A stretch of DNA of 64,000 bases from Sphingopyxis terrae subsp. terrae NBRC 15098 (lineage in GTDB: Bacteria; Pseudomonadota; Alphaproteobacteria; Sphingomonadales; Sphingomonadaceae), in the NCBI RefSeq assembly GCF_001610975.1, contig NZ_CP013342.1, positions 1,550,001-1,614,000 of the forward strand, written 5' to 3'. Below are positions 9,574-17,874 of the stretch, piece by piece; position 1 is the first letter of the stretch; every line of letters begins with the position of its first letter. The notes under the pieces are model-generated. The model was given only the letters and a program-made list of their open reading frames with translations, had not been told where the DNA came from and ran no database searches. A program made the translations under genes and the position numbers.

Positions 9574-10302
9574 ATGACGGCGACCGCCCCCGGCCGGCCC
9601 GGCGGCGCAATGGTCGAATTCGACGGCGTCGGCCTGCGCTACGGGCCCGATGCCGAGACATTGTCCGACATCAGTTTCAACCTTCAGCCCGGCAGCTTCT
9701 ATTTCCTGACCGGCGCGTCGGGCGCGGGCAAGACCTCGCTGCTCAAGATGCTTTACCTCGCGCAGCGGCCGAGCCGCGGCATCGTGCGCCTGTTCGGCGA
9801 GGATCTGGGGACGATGCCGCGCCAGCGCCTGCCCGGCTTTCGCCGTCGCATCGGCGTCGTCTTTCAGGACTTCCGGCTGATCCCGCATTTGAGCGCGCGC
9901 GACAATATCGCGCTGCCACTGCGCATCGCCGGGGTCAGCGAGGAGGATCTGTCGGGCCCGGTGGGCGAGATGCTGAGCTGGATCGGGCTGAGCGAACGCG
10001 CGCACGCCTTTCCACCGACGCTGTCGGGCGGCGAGCAACAGCGGGTGGCGATCGCGCGCGCGGTGATCGCCCGCCCGCAACTGCTCGTCGCCGACGAACC
10101 GACGGGTAACGTCGATCCCGAGATGGCGATGCGCCTGCTGGGCTTGTTCGAGGCGCTCAACCGCCTCGGCACCACGGTCGTCGTCGCGACCCACGACATC
10201 CATCTGATCAGCCGCATCGACAATGCCCAGATGATGCGGCTCGAAAAGGGGCGGCTGTCCGATCCCACTGGCGCGCTGCGCTATCCGCCGAACCGCGCCT
10301 AG
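9574..10302 (+). CDS. ftsE: cell division ATP-binding protein FtsE
   Basis: A 242-residue ABC ATPase with Walker A GASGAGKTS (about residues 47-55), the signature LSGGEQQRVAIARA and Walker B LLVADEPTGNVD. The D-P-E-x-A-x-R-L-L following Walker B is typical of FtsE. With FtsX it forms the inner-membrane complex that controls periplasmic peptidoglycan hydrolases at the septum. I chose ATG 9574 because the ABC domain begins shortly after and the longer frame upstream is an arginine-rich shadow. The next gene is ftsX, 12 bp downstream. Confidence 0.93.
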   Translation: MTATAPGRPGGAMVEFDGVGLRYGPDAETLSDISFNLQPGSFYFLTGASGAGKTSLLKMLYLAQRPSRGIVRLFGEDLGTMPRQRLPGFRRRIGVVFQDFRLIPHLSARDNIALPLRIAGVSEEDLSGPVGEMLSWIGLSERAHAFPPTLSGGEQQRVAIARAVIARPQLLVADEPTGNVDPEMAMRLLGLFEALNRLGTTVVVATHDIHLISRIDNAQMMRLEKGRLSDPTGALRYPPNRA

Positions 10303-10314
10303 GATGGAAGGCCG

Positions 10315-11220
10315 ATGATCTTCGCGCGCGTTCCCGTCCAGCATCGCCGCCTGCTTCCCGATCGCCGCCTGTCGGGCCCGACACCGTGGGTCATCGCGAT
10401 CCTGATGATGCTCACCCTGCTGGCCGCCGCGGGCGGCGTCGGCCTTGCGCGATCGGCGGATGCGATCGGCGAGGCAATTGCGGGGCGCGTCACGGTGCAG
10501 ATCATTACCGCCAATCCCGTGCTGCGCGCGCAGCAGGCGGCGGCACTGCGCCGCGCGGCTGCTGCACAACCCTTCGTGCGATCGGCGCGCGCGGTCGATC
10601 CGGCCGAGCTGCAGGCGACGCTCGGCCAATGGTTCGGCACCGCCGACGGCGACGATCCGGTGCTGCGCTCGCTGCCGATGCCGGCGCTCGTCGATGTCGA
10701 TTTCGTCGGCGAGGATCGGTCGGGTCATATGGGCCAGCTGCGCGCGCTCGTCGCCCGCGAGGCCCCCGGCGCGCGCGTCATCCCGCATGCGGATTGGCTC
10801 GGCCCCGTCGCGCGGTTGATCCGTTCACTCGCCTGGATCGCGGGTGGTCTCGTTATCCTGATGACGCTCGCCAGCGCCGCGGTGGTCATCATGACGGCAC
10901 GTGCCGCGCTGGGCACCCATTATGCGACGATCGAGATGCTGCACCTGATCGGCGCCACCGACCAGCAGATCGCCCGCCTGTTCCAGCGCCGCATCACGAT
11001 CGATACGGCTTATGGTGTCGCGCTCGGTACCGCGGTGGCCGCCGCCATCCTGCTGCTGATCGGCTGGCAATGGTCGCGCGTGACATCGGGACTTGCCGCG
11101 ACCGCGTCGCTTGGCCCGATCGGCTGGGCGCTCTTGCTGGCGCTGCCGCTATTGGCTATCGCGCTCGCGGCACTGACGGCGCGGCAGACCCTGCTCGCCG
11201 CGCTCAAGAAGATATTATGA
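10315..11220 (+). CDS. ftsX: cell division protein FtsX
   Basis: A 301-residue membrane protein. After about 20 cytoplasmic residues comes a first membrane segment (about 24-45). A large periplasmic loop (about 50-175) contains the DADWLGPVARL-like region, and three further segments occupy about 175-295. This is the standard four-segment FtsX topology. The periplasmic loop activates murein hydrolases or their adaptors when FtsE hydrolyses ATP. Its TGA overlaps the ATG of the next gene (ATGA), pointing to translational coupling with ydcF and plsC. Confidence 0.9.
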   Translation: MIFARVPVQHRRLLPDRRLSGPTPWVIAILMMLTLLAAAGGVGLARSADAIGEAIAGRVTVQIITANPVLRAQQAAALRRAAAAQPFVRSARAVDPAELQATLGQWFGTADGDDPVLRSLPMPALVDVDFVGEDRSGHMGQLRALVAREAPGARVIPHADWLGPVARLIRSLAWIAGGLVILMTLASAAVVIMTARAALGTHYATIEMLHLIGATDQQIARLFQRRITIDTAYGVALGTAVAAAILLLIGWQWSRVTSGLAATASLGPIGWALLLALPLLAIALAALTARQTLLAALKKIL

Positions 11221-11747
11221 TCAAACGGCTGATCTCTCTCCTGTTCCTGGCCTGGGTGCTGGGCTTCGCGTGGTTCGCGCTGCTCTTGCCGCTGCCCGCG
11301 GGCGACCAGACGACCGACGCGATCGTCGTGCTGACCGGCGGCCCCGGCCGGATCGACCGCGGGCTGGAACTGCTCGAGGCGGGACGCGCCAAGCGGCTCC
11401 TGATCAGCGGCGTCGCGCGCGAAGTGAAGCCGAAGGAACTCGCCGCCGAATATAAACGGCCGCAAAAGCTGTTCGATTGCTGTGTCGCGCTGGGTTTTGA
11501 GGCCGAGGATACACGCTCGAACGCGACCGAGGTCGCAAGCTGGGTTGCGCGGCGCAACTACAAGAGCATTCGGCTCGTCACCACCGACTGGCACATGCGC
11601 CGCGCCGAATATGAACTCGGCCGCGCGATGGACAAGAAGGTGACGATCCTTCCCGATGCGGTGCGCAGCCAGCCGAGCTTTTCGACGCTGTTTCGCGAAT
11701 ATCACAAATATCTGGCCGGTCTGGCGGGCGGCCTACTCGGGCTGTGA
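11217..11747 (+). CDS. YdcF family (DUF218) membrane-anchored protein
   Basis: A 176-residue protein with an N-terminal membrane anchor (residues 3-24). It is followed by the DUF218 core: DAIVVLTGGPGRIDRGLELL, then AKRLLISGV and, near the C-terminus, LVTTDWHMRRAEYEL. DUF218 proteins (YdcF, SanA, ElyC) are linked to envelope integrity, and ElyC to peptidoglycan precursor metabolism, which fits its place between ftsX and plsC. Start and stop each overlap a neighbour by four bases, so the three genes are probably translated together. The exact reaction is unknown. Confidence 0.85.
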   Translation: MIKRLISLLFLAWVLGFAWFALLLPLPAGDQTTDAIVVLTGGPGRIDRGLELLEAGRAKRLLISGVAREVKPKELAAEYKRPQKLFDCCVALGFEAEDTRSNATEVASWVARRNYKSIRLVTTDWHMRRAEYELGRAMDKKVTILPDAVRSQPSFSTLFREYHKYLAGLAGGLLGL

Positions 11748-12475
11748 GCTATCCGATCGCCCTCGTGCGTTCGATCCTGTTCTGGATCGCCTTCGCCCTG
11801 ATGAGCAGCATCTGCTCGATCGGCGCGATCGTCACGCTGCCGATCTCGCACCATGCGACGCGCGGGTTCGTGCGCGCTTGGGCGAAGTTCCACCGGCTGA
11901 TCTGCCGCTTCATCCTGGGGCACCGGGTGATCGTTGAGGGCGAGATGCCCGACATCCCCGTCCTCTATGTCTTCAAGCATGAGGGCGCGTTCGAGACGAT
12001 CGAACAGCCGATGCTGTTCAAATGGCCCGCGGTCTTCGCCAAGGAGGAATTATTCTCGATTCCCGTCTGGGGACAGGCGGCGCGCTTTTATGGGCTGATC
12101 CCGGTCGACCGCGACGGCGGCAGCAAGGCGATGCGCGCGATGCTGAACGCGGCCAAGGCGGCGCTGGCGATCGGTCGCCCGCTGGTGCTGTTCGCCGAAG
12201 GCACGCGCGTGCCGCACGGCAAGGCGCCCCCGCTGCGGTCGGGCTTTGCGGGCGTCTATCGCATGCTGGGCGTCCCCGTGATCCCGGTCGCCGTCAACAG
12301 CGGCATCGCCTATCCGCCGCACCGCTGGGTAAAATGGCCGGGAACCATCACCTATCGCATCGGCGACACCATCCCCGCCGGCCTGCCGCGCGAGGAAGCC
12401 GAAGAACGCGTCTGGCGCGCGATCAACGCGCTCAACCCGCCCGAAGCACTGCTGGAAAAGCCGGCCGAGCAATAG
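11744..12475 (+). CDS. plsC: 1-acyl-sn-glycerol-3-phosphate acyltransferase (PlsC family)
   Basis: A 243-residue protein with a GTG start overlapping the ydcF stop. A long N-terminal hydrophobic segment (about 5-33) is followed by the acyltransferase fold. Motif I reads KHEGAFET, that is H-x4-E rather than the textbook H-x4-D; such variants occur in alphaproteobacterial members. Motif III is FAEGTRVPHG, close to the usual EGTR, and a VPVIPVAVNSG block follows. The family acylates lysophosphatidic acid to phosphatidic acid at the inner membrane. It is the fourth gene of the ftsE operon. The assignment to the main PlsC rather than a paralogue is not certain. Confidence 0.85.
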   Translation: MSYPIALVRSILFWIAFALMSSICSIGAIVTLPISHHATRGFVRAWAKFHRLICRFILGHRVIVEGEMPDIPVLYVFKHEGAFETIEQPMLFKWPAVFAKEELFSIPVWGQAARFYGLIPVDRDGGSKAMRAMLNAAKAALAIGRPLVLFAEGTRVPHGKAPPLRSGFAGVYRMLGVPVIPVAVNSGIAYPPHRWVKWPGTITYRIGDTIPAGLPREEAEERVWRAINALNPPEALLEKPAEQ

Positions 12476-12515
12476 CAATAACGGTCGTCGTCCCCGCCCT
12501 CACAGGGGGCAACGG

Positions 12516-13424
12516 TCAGTGTTTGCGCCCGAAATCGGGGGCCGCATCATCCTGACCCTGCTCGATGATCGAACGGCGGATCGCCCGCGTCCGCGTGAAC
12601 CAGTCTTCGAGCCGGTCGCCGTCGCCGCGGCGGATCGCCTGCTGGAGCGCCGTCAGATCCTCGTTGAAGCGCTGCAGCGTCGCGAGCACTGCATCGCGGT
12701 TAGCAAGGAACACGTCGCGCCACATCACCGGGTCGCTCGCCGCGATGCGCGTGAAATCGCGAAAACCGCCCGCCGAATATTTGATGACCTCGCTCTCGGT
12801 CACTTCCTCGAGCTCGCTGGCGGTGCCGACGATCGTATAAGCGATCAGGTGCGGCAGATGGCTTGTCACCGCCAGCACCATGTCGTGATGCGCCGCGTCC
12901 ATCGTCTCGACCTTCGCGCCGAGCGCCTGCCACAGCCCCGTCACCGCGGCGACCGCATCGGCGGGCGCGTCCGGCGCCGGGGTGACGATGCACCAGCGTC
13001 GGTCGAACAGCGTCGCAAAGCCCGCGGCCGGGCCGCTGTTCTCGGTCCCCGCGACCGGGTGGGCGGGCACCACGACATGATCGGGCAGAGCGGCGCGCAG
13101 CGCGGCGCCGACCCCCGCCTTCGACGACCCGACGTCCGAAATGATCGCATGCGCAGACAGGCCCGGCGCGATCGCCGCGGCAGCGGCGGCCATGCGCCCG
13201 ACGGGTACCGCCAGAATCACCAGATCGGCGCCCTCTACCGCCACCGCCGCATCGTCGCTCACCGCGTCGCAGAAGCCGAGTGCGCGCGCCTCGGCGCGGA
13301 CATCGGGATCGGCATCATGGCCGGTCACCGCCACATCGGGAAGCTTCGCCTTGATCGCGCGCGCCACCGACGAGCCGATCAGGCCCAGCCCAACGATCGC
13401 CACCCGCCCGATCGCGTGCGCCAT
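12516..13424 (-). CDS. tyrA: prephenate/arogenate dehydrogenase (TyrA family)
   Basis: A 302-residue protein. The N-terminal Rossmann fold begins VAIVGLGLIGSSVARAIK with the G-x-G-x2-G dinucleotide loop (residues 12-17). The prephenate dehydrogenase core follows, with HPVAGTENSGPAAG and SHLPHLIAYTIV. It oxidatively decarboxylates prephenate or arogenate in tyrosine synthesis; cofactor and substrate preference cannot be read here. There is no fused chorismate mutase or ACT domain. It follows hisC by five bases on the same strand, an arrangement often seen because HisC homologues can also transaminate aromatic precursors. Confidence 0.9.
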   Translation of the reverse strand: MAHAIGRVAIVGLGLIGSSVARAIKAKLPDVAVTGHDADPDVRAEARALGFCDAVSDDAAVAVEGADLVILAVPVGRMAAAAAAIAPGLSAHAIISDVGSSKAGVGAALRAALPDHVVVPAHPVAGTENSGPAAGFATLFDRRWCIVTPAPDAPADAVAAVTGLWQALGAKVETMDAAHHDMVLAVTSHLPHLIAYTIVGTASELEEVTESEVIKYSAGGFRDFTRIAASDPVMWRDVFLANRDAVLATLQRFNEDLTALQQAIRRGDGDRLEDWFTRTRAIRRSIIEQGQDDAAPDFGRKH

Positions 13425-13429
13425 GCCAG

Positions 13430-14548
13430 TCAGCCTGCGGCGATCGCGGCGCGGATCGCCGCCGCGAGCCCGCGCGTCTCGTCTTCGGTGCCGATCGTCA
13501 TGCGCAGCGCCTGCGGGATGCCCTGTCCGGGCAGCCAGCGGACGATATAGCCCGCCTCCATCAGCCGGTTGTAGACCGTCTCGGCACTGATCGCGCCTTC
13601 GAACAGCACGAGCAGGAAATTGGTCGCCGACGGGATGATACGCAGCCCGTGGTTACCCAGGCTTTCGATCTCGCCCGCCAGCCAGGCACGCCATTTCGCA
13701 TTATGCACGCGGCTGCGCGCGACGAAATCATCATCGGCCAGCGCCGCGACCGCTGCCGCCTGTCCGGCGCGCGTGACGTTGAAGGGCAGGCGGATACGGT
13801 GCAGCGCCGAGATCACTTCGGCGCTCGCATAGCCCCAGCCGATCCGCTCGGCCGCCAGCCCGTGGATCTTCGAAAAGGTACGCGTGACGAACACATTGGG
13901 CGCGCTTTTCGCCAGTTCGAGGCCGCCATCATCCTGATCGGCATCCAGATATTCGGCATAGGCCTGGTCGATCACGAACAGCACGTCGCCGGGCAGGCCT
14001 GCGTGGATGCGCGCAACCTCTTCCTTCGTTGCGAGCGTTCCGGTCGGATTGTTCGGATTGGCGAGATAGACGACGCGGGTCTTGTCGGTCACCGCGGCGA
14101 GCAGCGCATCGACATCGGTCGCATAGTCGCGGTCCTCGGCTTCCACCGGTACCGCGCCGACCCGCCGGGCCGCGATTTCATAGACTGCAAAGCCATAACG
14201 GACATACAGGATTTCGTCGCCTTCGCCGGCGTAGACGCCCGCCGCGAGGTGAAGCAGTTCGTCCGACCCGTTGCCGCAGATAACGCGCGCCGGATCGAGC
14301 CCGAACTTCCCCGCGATCGCCGCGCGCAGCACGTCGGCGCCCGGATCGGGATAGCGCGAGAGCGCGTCGGCGGCCGCCTGCGACGCCCGGAAGGCTTCGC
14401 GCGCCTTGTCGCCGGTGCCGAGCGGATTTTCGTTTGCCGAAAGCTTGATCAGCGGTCGGCCGTCGGCGCCCGCCGACTTGCCGGGCACATAGGGAGCGAT
14501 GCCGCTGATCCACGGCTTGGGGGCGAGGGTTTTGCTGTCACCGGTCAT
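13430..14548 (-). CDS. hisC: histidinol-phosphate aminotransferase
   Basis: A 372-residue fold-type I PLP enzyme. It starts with the HisC-like [13 protein letters not shown], has the [10 protein letters not shown] segment, the [10 protein letters not shown] block, and the Schiff-base lysine in [18 protein letters not shown]. It converts imidazole-acetol phosphate plus glutamate to histidinol phosphate; members of this family may also act on prephenate or phenylpyruvate, which suits the adjoining tyrA. I chose ATG 14548 because the conserved region starts about ten residues later. It diverges from metX across 79 bp. Confidence 0.9.
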   Translation of the reverse strand: MTGDSKTLAPKPWISGIAPYVPGKSAGADGRPLIKLSANENPLGTGDKAREAFRASQAAADALSRYPDPGADVLRAAIAGKFGLDPARVICGNGSDELLHLAAGVYAGEGDEILYVRYGFAVYEIAARRVGAVPVEAEDRDYATDVDALLAAVTDKTRVVYLANPNNPTGTLATKEEVARIHAGLPGDVLFVIDQAYAEYLDADQDDGGLELAKSAPNVFVTRTFSKIHGLAAERIGWGYASAEVISALHRIRLPFNVTRAGQAAAVAALADDDFVARSRVHNAKWRAWLAGEIESLGNHGLRIIPSATNFLLVLFEGAISAETVYNRLMEAGYIVRWLPGQGIPQALRMTIGTEDETRGLAAAIRAAIAAG

Positions 14549-14563
14549 GCGGCGCCGTTTAGC

Positions 14564-14606
14564 GGCTGTGCGCGCCGAGTCCAGTACGTTGACAGCCTTG
14601 GCGCAC
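14564..14606 (+). promoter_or_regulatory. metX upstream region with interleaved stems and a TTGACA hexamer
   Basis: GGCTGT (14564-14569) can pair with ACAGCC (14592-14597), and the overlapping GTGCGCGCCGAG (14568-14579) is nearly complementary to CTTGGCGCAC (14597-14606), an interleaved, pseudoknot-like order. A TTGACA at 14589-14594 could instead be a -35 element. I do not recognise a known SAM riboswitch consensus here. Confidence 0.2.
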
Positions 14607-14627
14607 CGGCCTAGCGCCCCGGAAAGC

Positions 14628-15749
14628 ATGGCGAGCCTCCTCCATCAGATCCGGCACCAGAGCGTGACGATCGACCGGCCCCTGCCGCTCGACAGCGGTC
14701 AGGCGTTGCCGTCGGTGACGATCGCCTATCAAAGCTATGGCACGCTCGATGCCGACCGGTCGAACGCGGTGCTCGTCTGCCACGCACTGACCGGCGACCA
14801 ATATGTCGCGAGTGACCACCCGGCGACGGGCAAGCCGGGCTGGTGGGCGCGCATGGTCGGTCCCGGCAAGCCCGTCGATACCGACCGCTATTTCGTCCTC
14901 TGCGCCAACGTCCTCGGCAGCTGCATGGGGACGAGCGGTCCGGCGACGCCCGATGCGGCCACCGGCGCACCACTCGGCATGGCTTTTCCTGTCATCACTA
15001 TCGCCGACATGGTGCGCGCGCAGGCTATGCTGCTCGACCATCTAGGGATTGCGCGGCTGCATGCCGTCATCGGCGGATCGATGGGCGGAATGCAGACGCT
15101 CGGCTGGGCTGCGGCCTATCCCGAACGGCTGGCGTCGGCGGTCGTTATCGCAAGCGCCGCGCGCCATTCGGCGCAGAATATCGCCTTTCACGAGGTGGGG
15201 CGGCAGGCGATCATGGCCGATCCCGACTGGCAGGACGGCCAATATTACGGCAGCGACCGCGCCCCGACCAAAGGGCTGTCGGTCGCGCGCATGGCGGCGC
15301 ACATCACCTATTTGTCCGAAGCCGGGCTGACCGAAAAATTCGGCCGCCGGCTGCAGGCACGCGATGCCAAGAGCTTCGGCTTCGACGCCGATTTCCAGGT
15401 CGAATCCTATCTGCGCCATCAGGGGCTGGCCTTTACCGACCGCTTCGATGCCAATGCCTATCTCTACATCACGCGCGCGATGGACTATTTCGACCTTGCC
15501 GAACCGCATGACGGGCGCCTCGCAGGCGCATTTGCCAAGGCGCGCGACGTGCGCTTCACGCTCGTCAGCTTCGATACCGACTGGCTCTATCCGACCAGCG
15601 AATCGCGCCGCGTCGTCCAGGCGCTGCAAAGCGTCGGCGCGGCGGCAAGCTTCGTCGAACTGTCGGCACCGTTCGGCCACGACAGCTTCCTGCTCGACGT
15701 CCCGGCGCTCGACCGCCTCGTCGCCGGTGCGTTGCGGAACGGCGGCTGA
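14628..15749 (+). CDS. metX: homoserine O-acetyltransferase/O-succinyltransferase (MetX)
   Basis: A 373-residue alpha/beta hydrolase-fold acyltransferase. Landmarks are [25 protein letters not shown] and the nucleophile elbow [13 protein letters not shown] (serine near residue 148). The C-terminal FGHDSFLLD carries the catalytic histidine. It activates homoserine with acetyl-CoA or succinyl-CoA for methionine synthesis; MetX sequence type does not by itself settle which acyl donor. ATG 14628 has GGAAAG just upstream and starts the conserved region. The stop is two bases from metW, which usually accompanies it. Confidence 0.92.
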   Translation: MASLLHQIRHQSVTIDRPLPLDSGQALPSVTIAYQSYGTLDADRSNAVLVCHALTGDQYVASDHPATGKPGWWARMVGPGKPVDTDRYFVLCANVLGSCMGTSGPATPDAATGAPLGMAFPVITIADMVRAQAMLLDHLGIARLHAVIGGSMGGMQTLGWAAAYPERLASAVVIASAARHSAQNIAFHEVGRQAIMADPDWQDGQYYGSDRAPTKGLSVARMAAHITYLSEAGLTEKFGRRLQARDAKSFGFDADFQVESYLRHQGLAFTDRFDANAYLYITRAMDYFDLAEPHDGRLAGAFAKARDVRFTLVSFDTDWLYPTSESRRVVQALQSVGAAASFVELSAPFGHDSFLLDVPALDRLVAGALRNGG

Positions 15750-15751
15750 GC

Positions 15752-16339
15752 ATGGCGCTGCGTCCCGACCTTGCGATCATCGCCGGCGCGGTCCCCGCGG
15801 CCACCCGCGTGCTCGACGTCGGCTGCGGCGACGGCGACCTGATCGCGGCGCTCCGCGACAAGGGCGTCGATGCCCGCGGACTCGAAATCGATGCCGCCAA
15901 TGTCACCGCGGCGATCGCGCGCGGCCAATCGGTGGTCCACGGCGACGCAAACCACGACCTTGCCGACTATCCCGACGATGCGTTCGACTATGCGATCCTG
16001 TCGCAGACACTGCAGACGACCGAGCGCCCCGACCGCGTCATTGCCGAGCTGCTGCGCATCGCCCCGCGCGCCTTCGTCAGCTTTCCCAATTTCGCGCATT
16101 GGCGCGTGCGGCTCGCGCTCTTGTGGAACGGGCGGATGCCGGTGACGCGCCTGCTGCCCGTCGCATGGTATGAAACGCCGAACATCCACCATGTCACCGT
16201 CGCCGATTTTCGCGACTTGGTGCGCGCGCGTGGGATCGGCGTCGAGGCGGCCTGGTATCTATCGGGCGACAAGCCGACCAGCGCCGCTGCCGCAACCTGG
16301 CGCGCTGAACATGCGATCTTCCTGATTTCGCGCGGCTGA
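15752..16339 (+). CDS. metW: methionine biosynthesis protein MetW
   Basis: A 195-residue methyltransferase-fold protein. The SAM-binding motif VLDVGCGDGDLIAAL is at about residues 20-34, followed by the MetW-specific ILSQTLQTTERPD and FPNFAHWRVRLALLWNGRMP. MetW works with MetX in many proteobacteria and is thought to be needed for its activity. The two genes are separated by two bases and must be cotranscribed. No independent catalytic role can be read from the sequence. Confidence 0.92.
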   Translation: MALRPDLAIIAGAVPAATRVLDVGCGDGDLIAALRDKGVDARGLEIDAANVTAAIARGQSVVHGDANHDLADYPDDAFDYAILSQTLQTTERPDRVIAELLRIAPRAFVSFPNFAHWRVRLALLWNGRMPVTRLLPVAWYETPNIHHVTVADFRDLVRARGIGVEAAWYLSGDKPTSAAAATWRAEHAIFLISRG

Positions 16340-16378
16340 GTCGCAAGGCGCGGCGTCAAGAAGTCCGGAACATTTGCT

Positions 16379-16891
16379 CTATTCCGCAGTCGATGCCTTG
16401 TGGCGCGCCATATGGGGTATGAAATCCATCTTTCCGATGAGCAAACCCGCATTGCGCAGCAAGGCATAGGCCATCGTGACATGAAAGTAGAAGTTCGGAA
16501 GGATCCAGTCGCGGATGTCTTCCTCCGCCGACATCAGGAAACGAACGCCATTGGGCAAGGTCAGATCGACGAGGGCACCGGCGTCAGCCCATTCGGCGGG
16601 GCCGGTTTGTTCGACCAGCGAGCGAATCGTAGAAATTCGCTGGCGCACCTCGGCGAGCGACTTGTAGGCCACCTCTTCGAGCGGTAGCGCCTGTCCGCCG
16701 ACTTGATTGAGCGCCAACACCACCTGATTGAGCGCAACGCGGAACTGCAGTTCGAGCGGAAACATGTCATCAGTCAATTTGTCCGCGAGCACCTCATCCG
16801 TCATTCCGGCATCGATGGCTTTGCTGACGAGGTGATCGAGCGTGCCCAGCATATTGGCGAAGGTCATCCGGGCGGATTGCGCGTAAGTCAT
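16379..16891 (-). CDS. DUF1993 family protein
   Basis: A 170-residue soluble protein that matches DUF1993 in its N-terminal MLGTLDHLVSKA stretch, central FPLELQFRVALNQVV and C-terminal NFYFHVTMAYALLRNAGL and IGKMDF segments. The fold is expected to be a four-helix bundle of the DinB-like superfamily. No catalytic role is known. It stands alone between metW (convergent) and the tetR gene, with 111 bp upstream containing AT-rich sequence that could hold its promoter. Confidence 0.85.
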   Translation of the reverse strand: MTYAQSARMTFANMLGTLDHLVSKAIDAGMTDEVLADKLTDDMFPLELQFRVALNQVVLALNQVGGQALPLEEVAYKSLAEVRQRISTIRSLVEQTGPAEWADAGALVDLTLPNGVRFLMSAEEDIRDWILPNFYFHVTMAYALLRNAGLLIGKMDFIPHMARHKASTAE

Positions 16892-17002
16892 GACGATCCT
16901 TTATGGCGAACTGTGCCAGACGGCAGAACATCGGCGCGAGTCGTCAATCACAACGCTATGAAATATAAACGTTTTCTACGAATATCGCCGTCGCCGTCCG
17001 CA

Positions 17003-17668
17003 TCAATCCTTGTTCCTGAGCCCGTTCGCCAGCATGTCGTTGGCGATCCGGGCGACGTCGGCGATGTCGGCGCTTTCGTCCCACAGACCGTAGCGCATGC
17101 CCAGAAAGACGTTCATGCCGGCGATGGCCCAGGCATGGACCTCGCCCGCATCGGCGCGGATTTCGCCGCGCGCTGCGCCATTTTCCAGGCGCTGGCGCAT
17201 GCGTTCGACCGTTGTTTCATAGTGGCGGCGATAGCTGGCATAATCGACGAATTCGGCCTCGTCGATGATGCGATAGATTTCCTTATGCTCGCGCACGAAG
17301 CGGAGGAAGGATTCGAGGCCGACGCGTTCGGCGGCGATTTCGTCGGGCGCCGCCTGCACCAGCGGGGTGACATGATCGCGGAGTTGCTCGCTCATATAGC
17401 GGACGAGCGCCTGGAAGATTTCCTCCTTCGAATCGAAATAGGTGTAGAAACTGCCCAGCGCGGTTCCGGCACGGCGCGTGATGCCGCTGATCGACGCGTC
17501 GTGAAACCCGCGCTCGCCGAATTCGATCGCCGCGGCGTCGAGCAGCTTGCGCAGCGTGCGCCGCCCGCGTTCGGTGCGCGGCGCCTTGTCGGGATTGCCC
17601 GGCGCCGCCGCATCGACGGGGCCTGCGCCCCCTTCGCCCGGCGGTGCCGATGATCGCGGCTGATCCAT
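17003..17668 (-). CDS. TetR/AcrR family transcriptional regulator
   Basis: A 221-residue protein. After a disordered N-terminus of about 35 residues, the TetR DNA-binding domain runs from about 40 to 90: LLDAAAIEFGERGFHDASIS followed by ITRRAGTALGSFYTYFDSKE, the usual helix-turn-helix signature. The C-terminal domain is helical and ligand-binding (HKEIYRIIDEAEFVD). ATG 17668 is chosen for its GGAAGG spacing; the frame runs further upstream without a good start. It diverges from a TonB-dependent receptor gene across 206 bp that contain palindromes, so it likely controls itself and the receptor. The ligand is unknown. Confidence 0.88.
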   Translation of the reverse strand: MDQPRSSAPPGEGGAGPVDAAAPGNPDKAPRTERGRRTLRKLLDAAAIEFGERGFHDASISGITRRAGTALGSFYTYFDSKEEIFQALVRYMSEQLRDHVTPLVQAAPDEIAAERVGLESFLRFVREHKEIYRIIDEAEFVDYASYRRHYETTVERMRQRLENGAARGEIRADAGEVHAWAIAGMNVFLGMRYGLWDESADIADVARIANDMLANGLRNKD

Positions 17669-17760
17669 CTTGTGCCTTCCCTCTCCGCCCCGAATGTCCG
17701 GCGGCCCCCTTGCGTGGCCTTTTTGCATCACCGGAGGGCAAAATATAGCCTTCACAACTT

Positions 17761-17776
17761 CCAAGTTGAAACTTGG
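17761..17776. promoter_or_regulatory. candidate TetR operator palindrome
   Basis: A perfect inverted repeat CCAAGTT-GA-AACTTGG in the tetR/receptor intergenic region. AACTT occurs three times (17756-17760, as AAGTT at 17763-17767, and again 17770-17774), so overlapping half-sites are possible. A TTGAAA hexamer (17766-17771) inside it, followed 17 bases later by TATTGG, could be the receptor promoter. Confidence 0.45.
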
Positions 17777-17822
17777 TTCATGTTTCATTATTGGGTGCGG
17801 CGCGGCTTGGCAAGGACCGGCC

Positions 17823-17855
17823 CAAAAAAACGCAAAGGGTGACGAGGGGTCACCC
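17823..17855 (-). terminator. hairpin with T-run on the minus strand in the receptor leader
   Basis: GGGTGAC (17837-17843) and GTCACCC (17849-17855) form a 7-bp perfect stem. Read on the minus strand it is followed by TTTGCG and seven T residues, as in an intrinsic terminator that would stop antisense transcription before it reaches tetR. Read on the plus strand it is a leader hairpin 19 bases before the receptor start codon. Confidence 0.35.
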
Positions 17856-17874
17856 GTCACATGGGAGACACATC

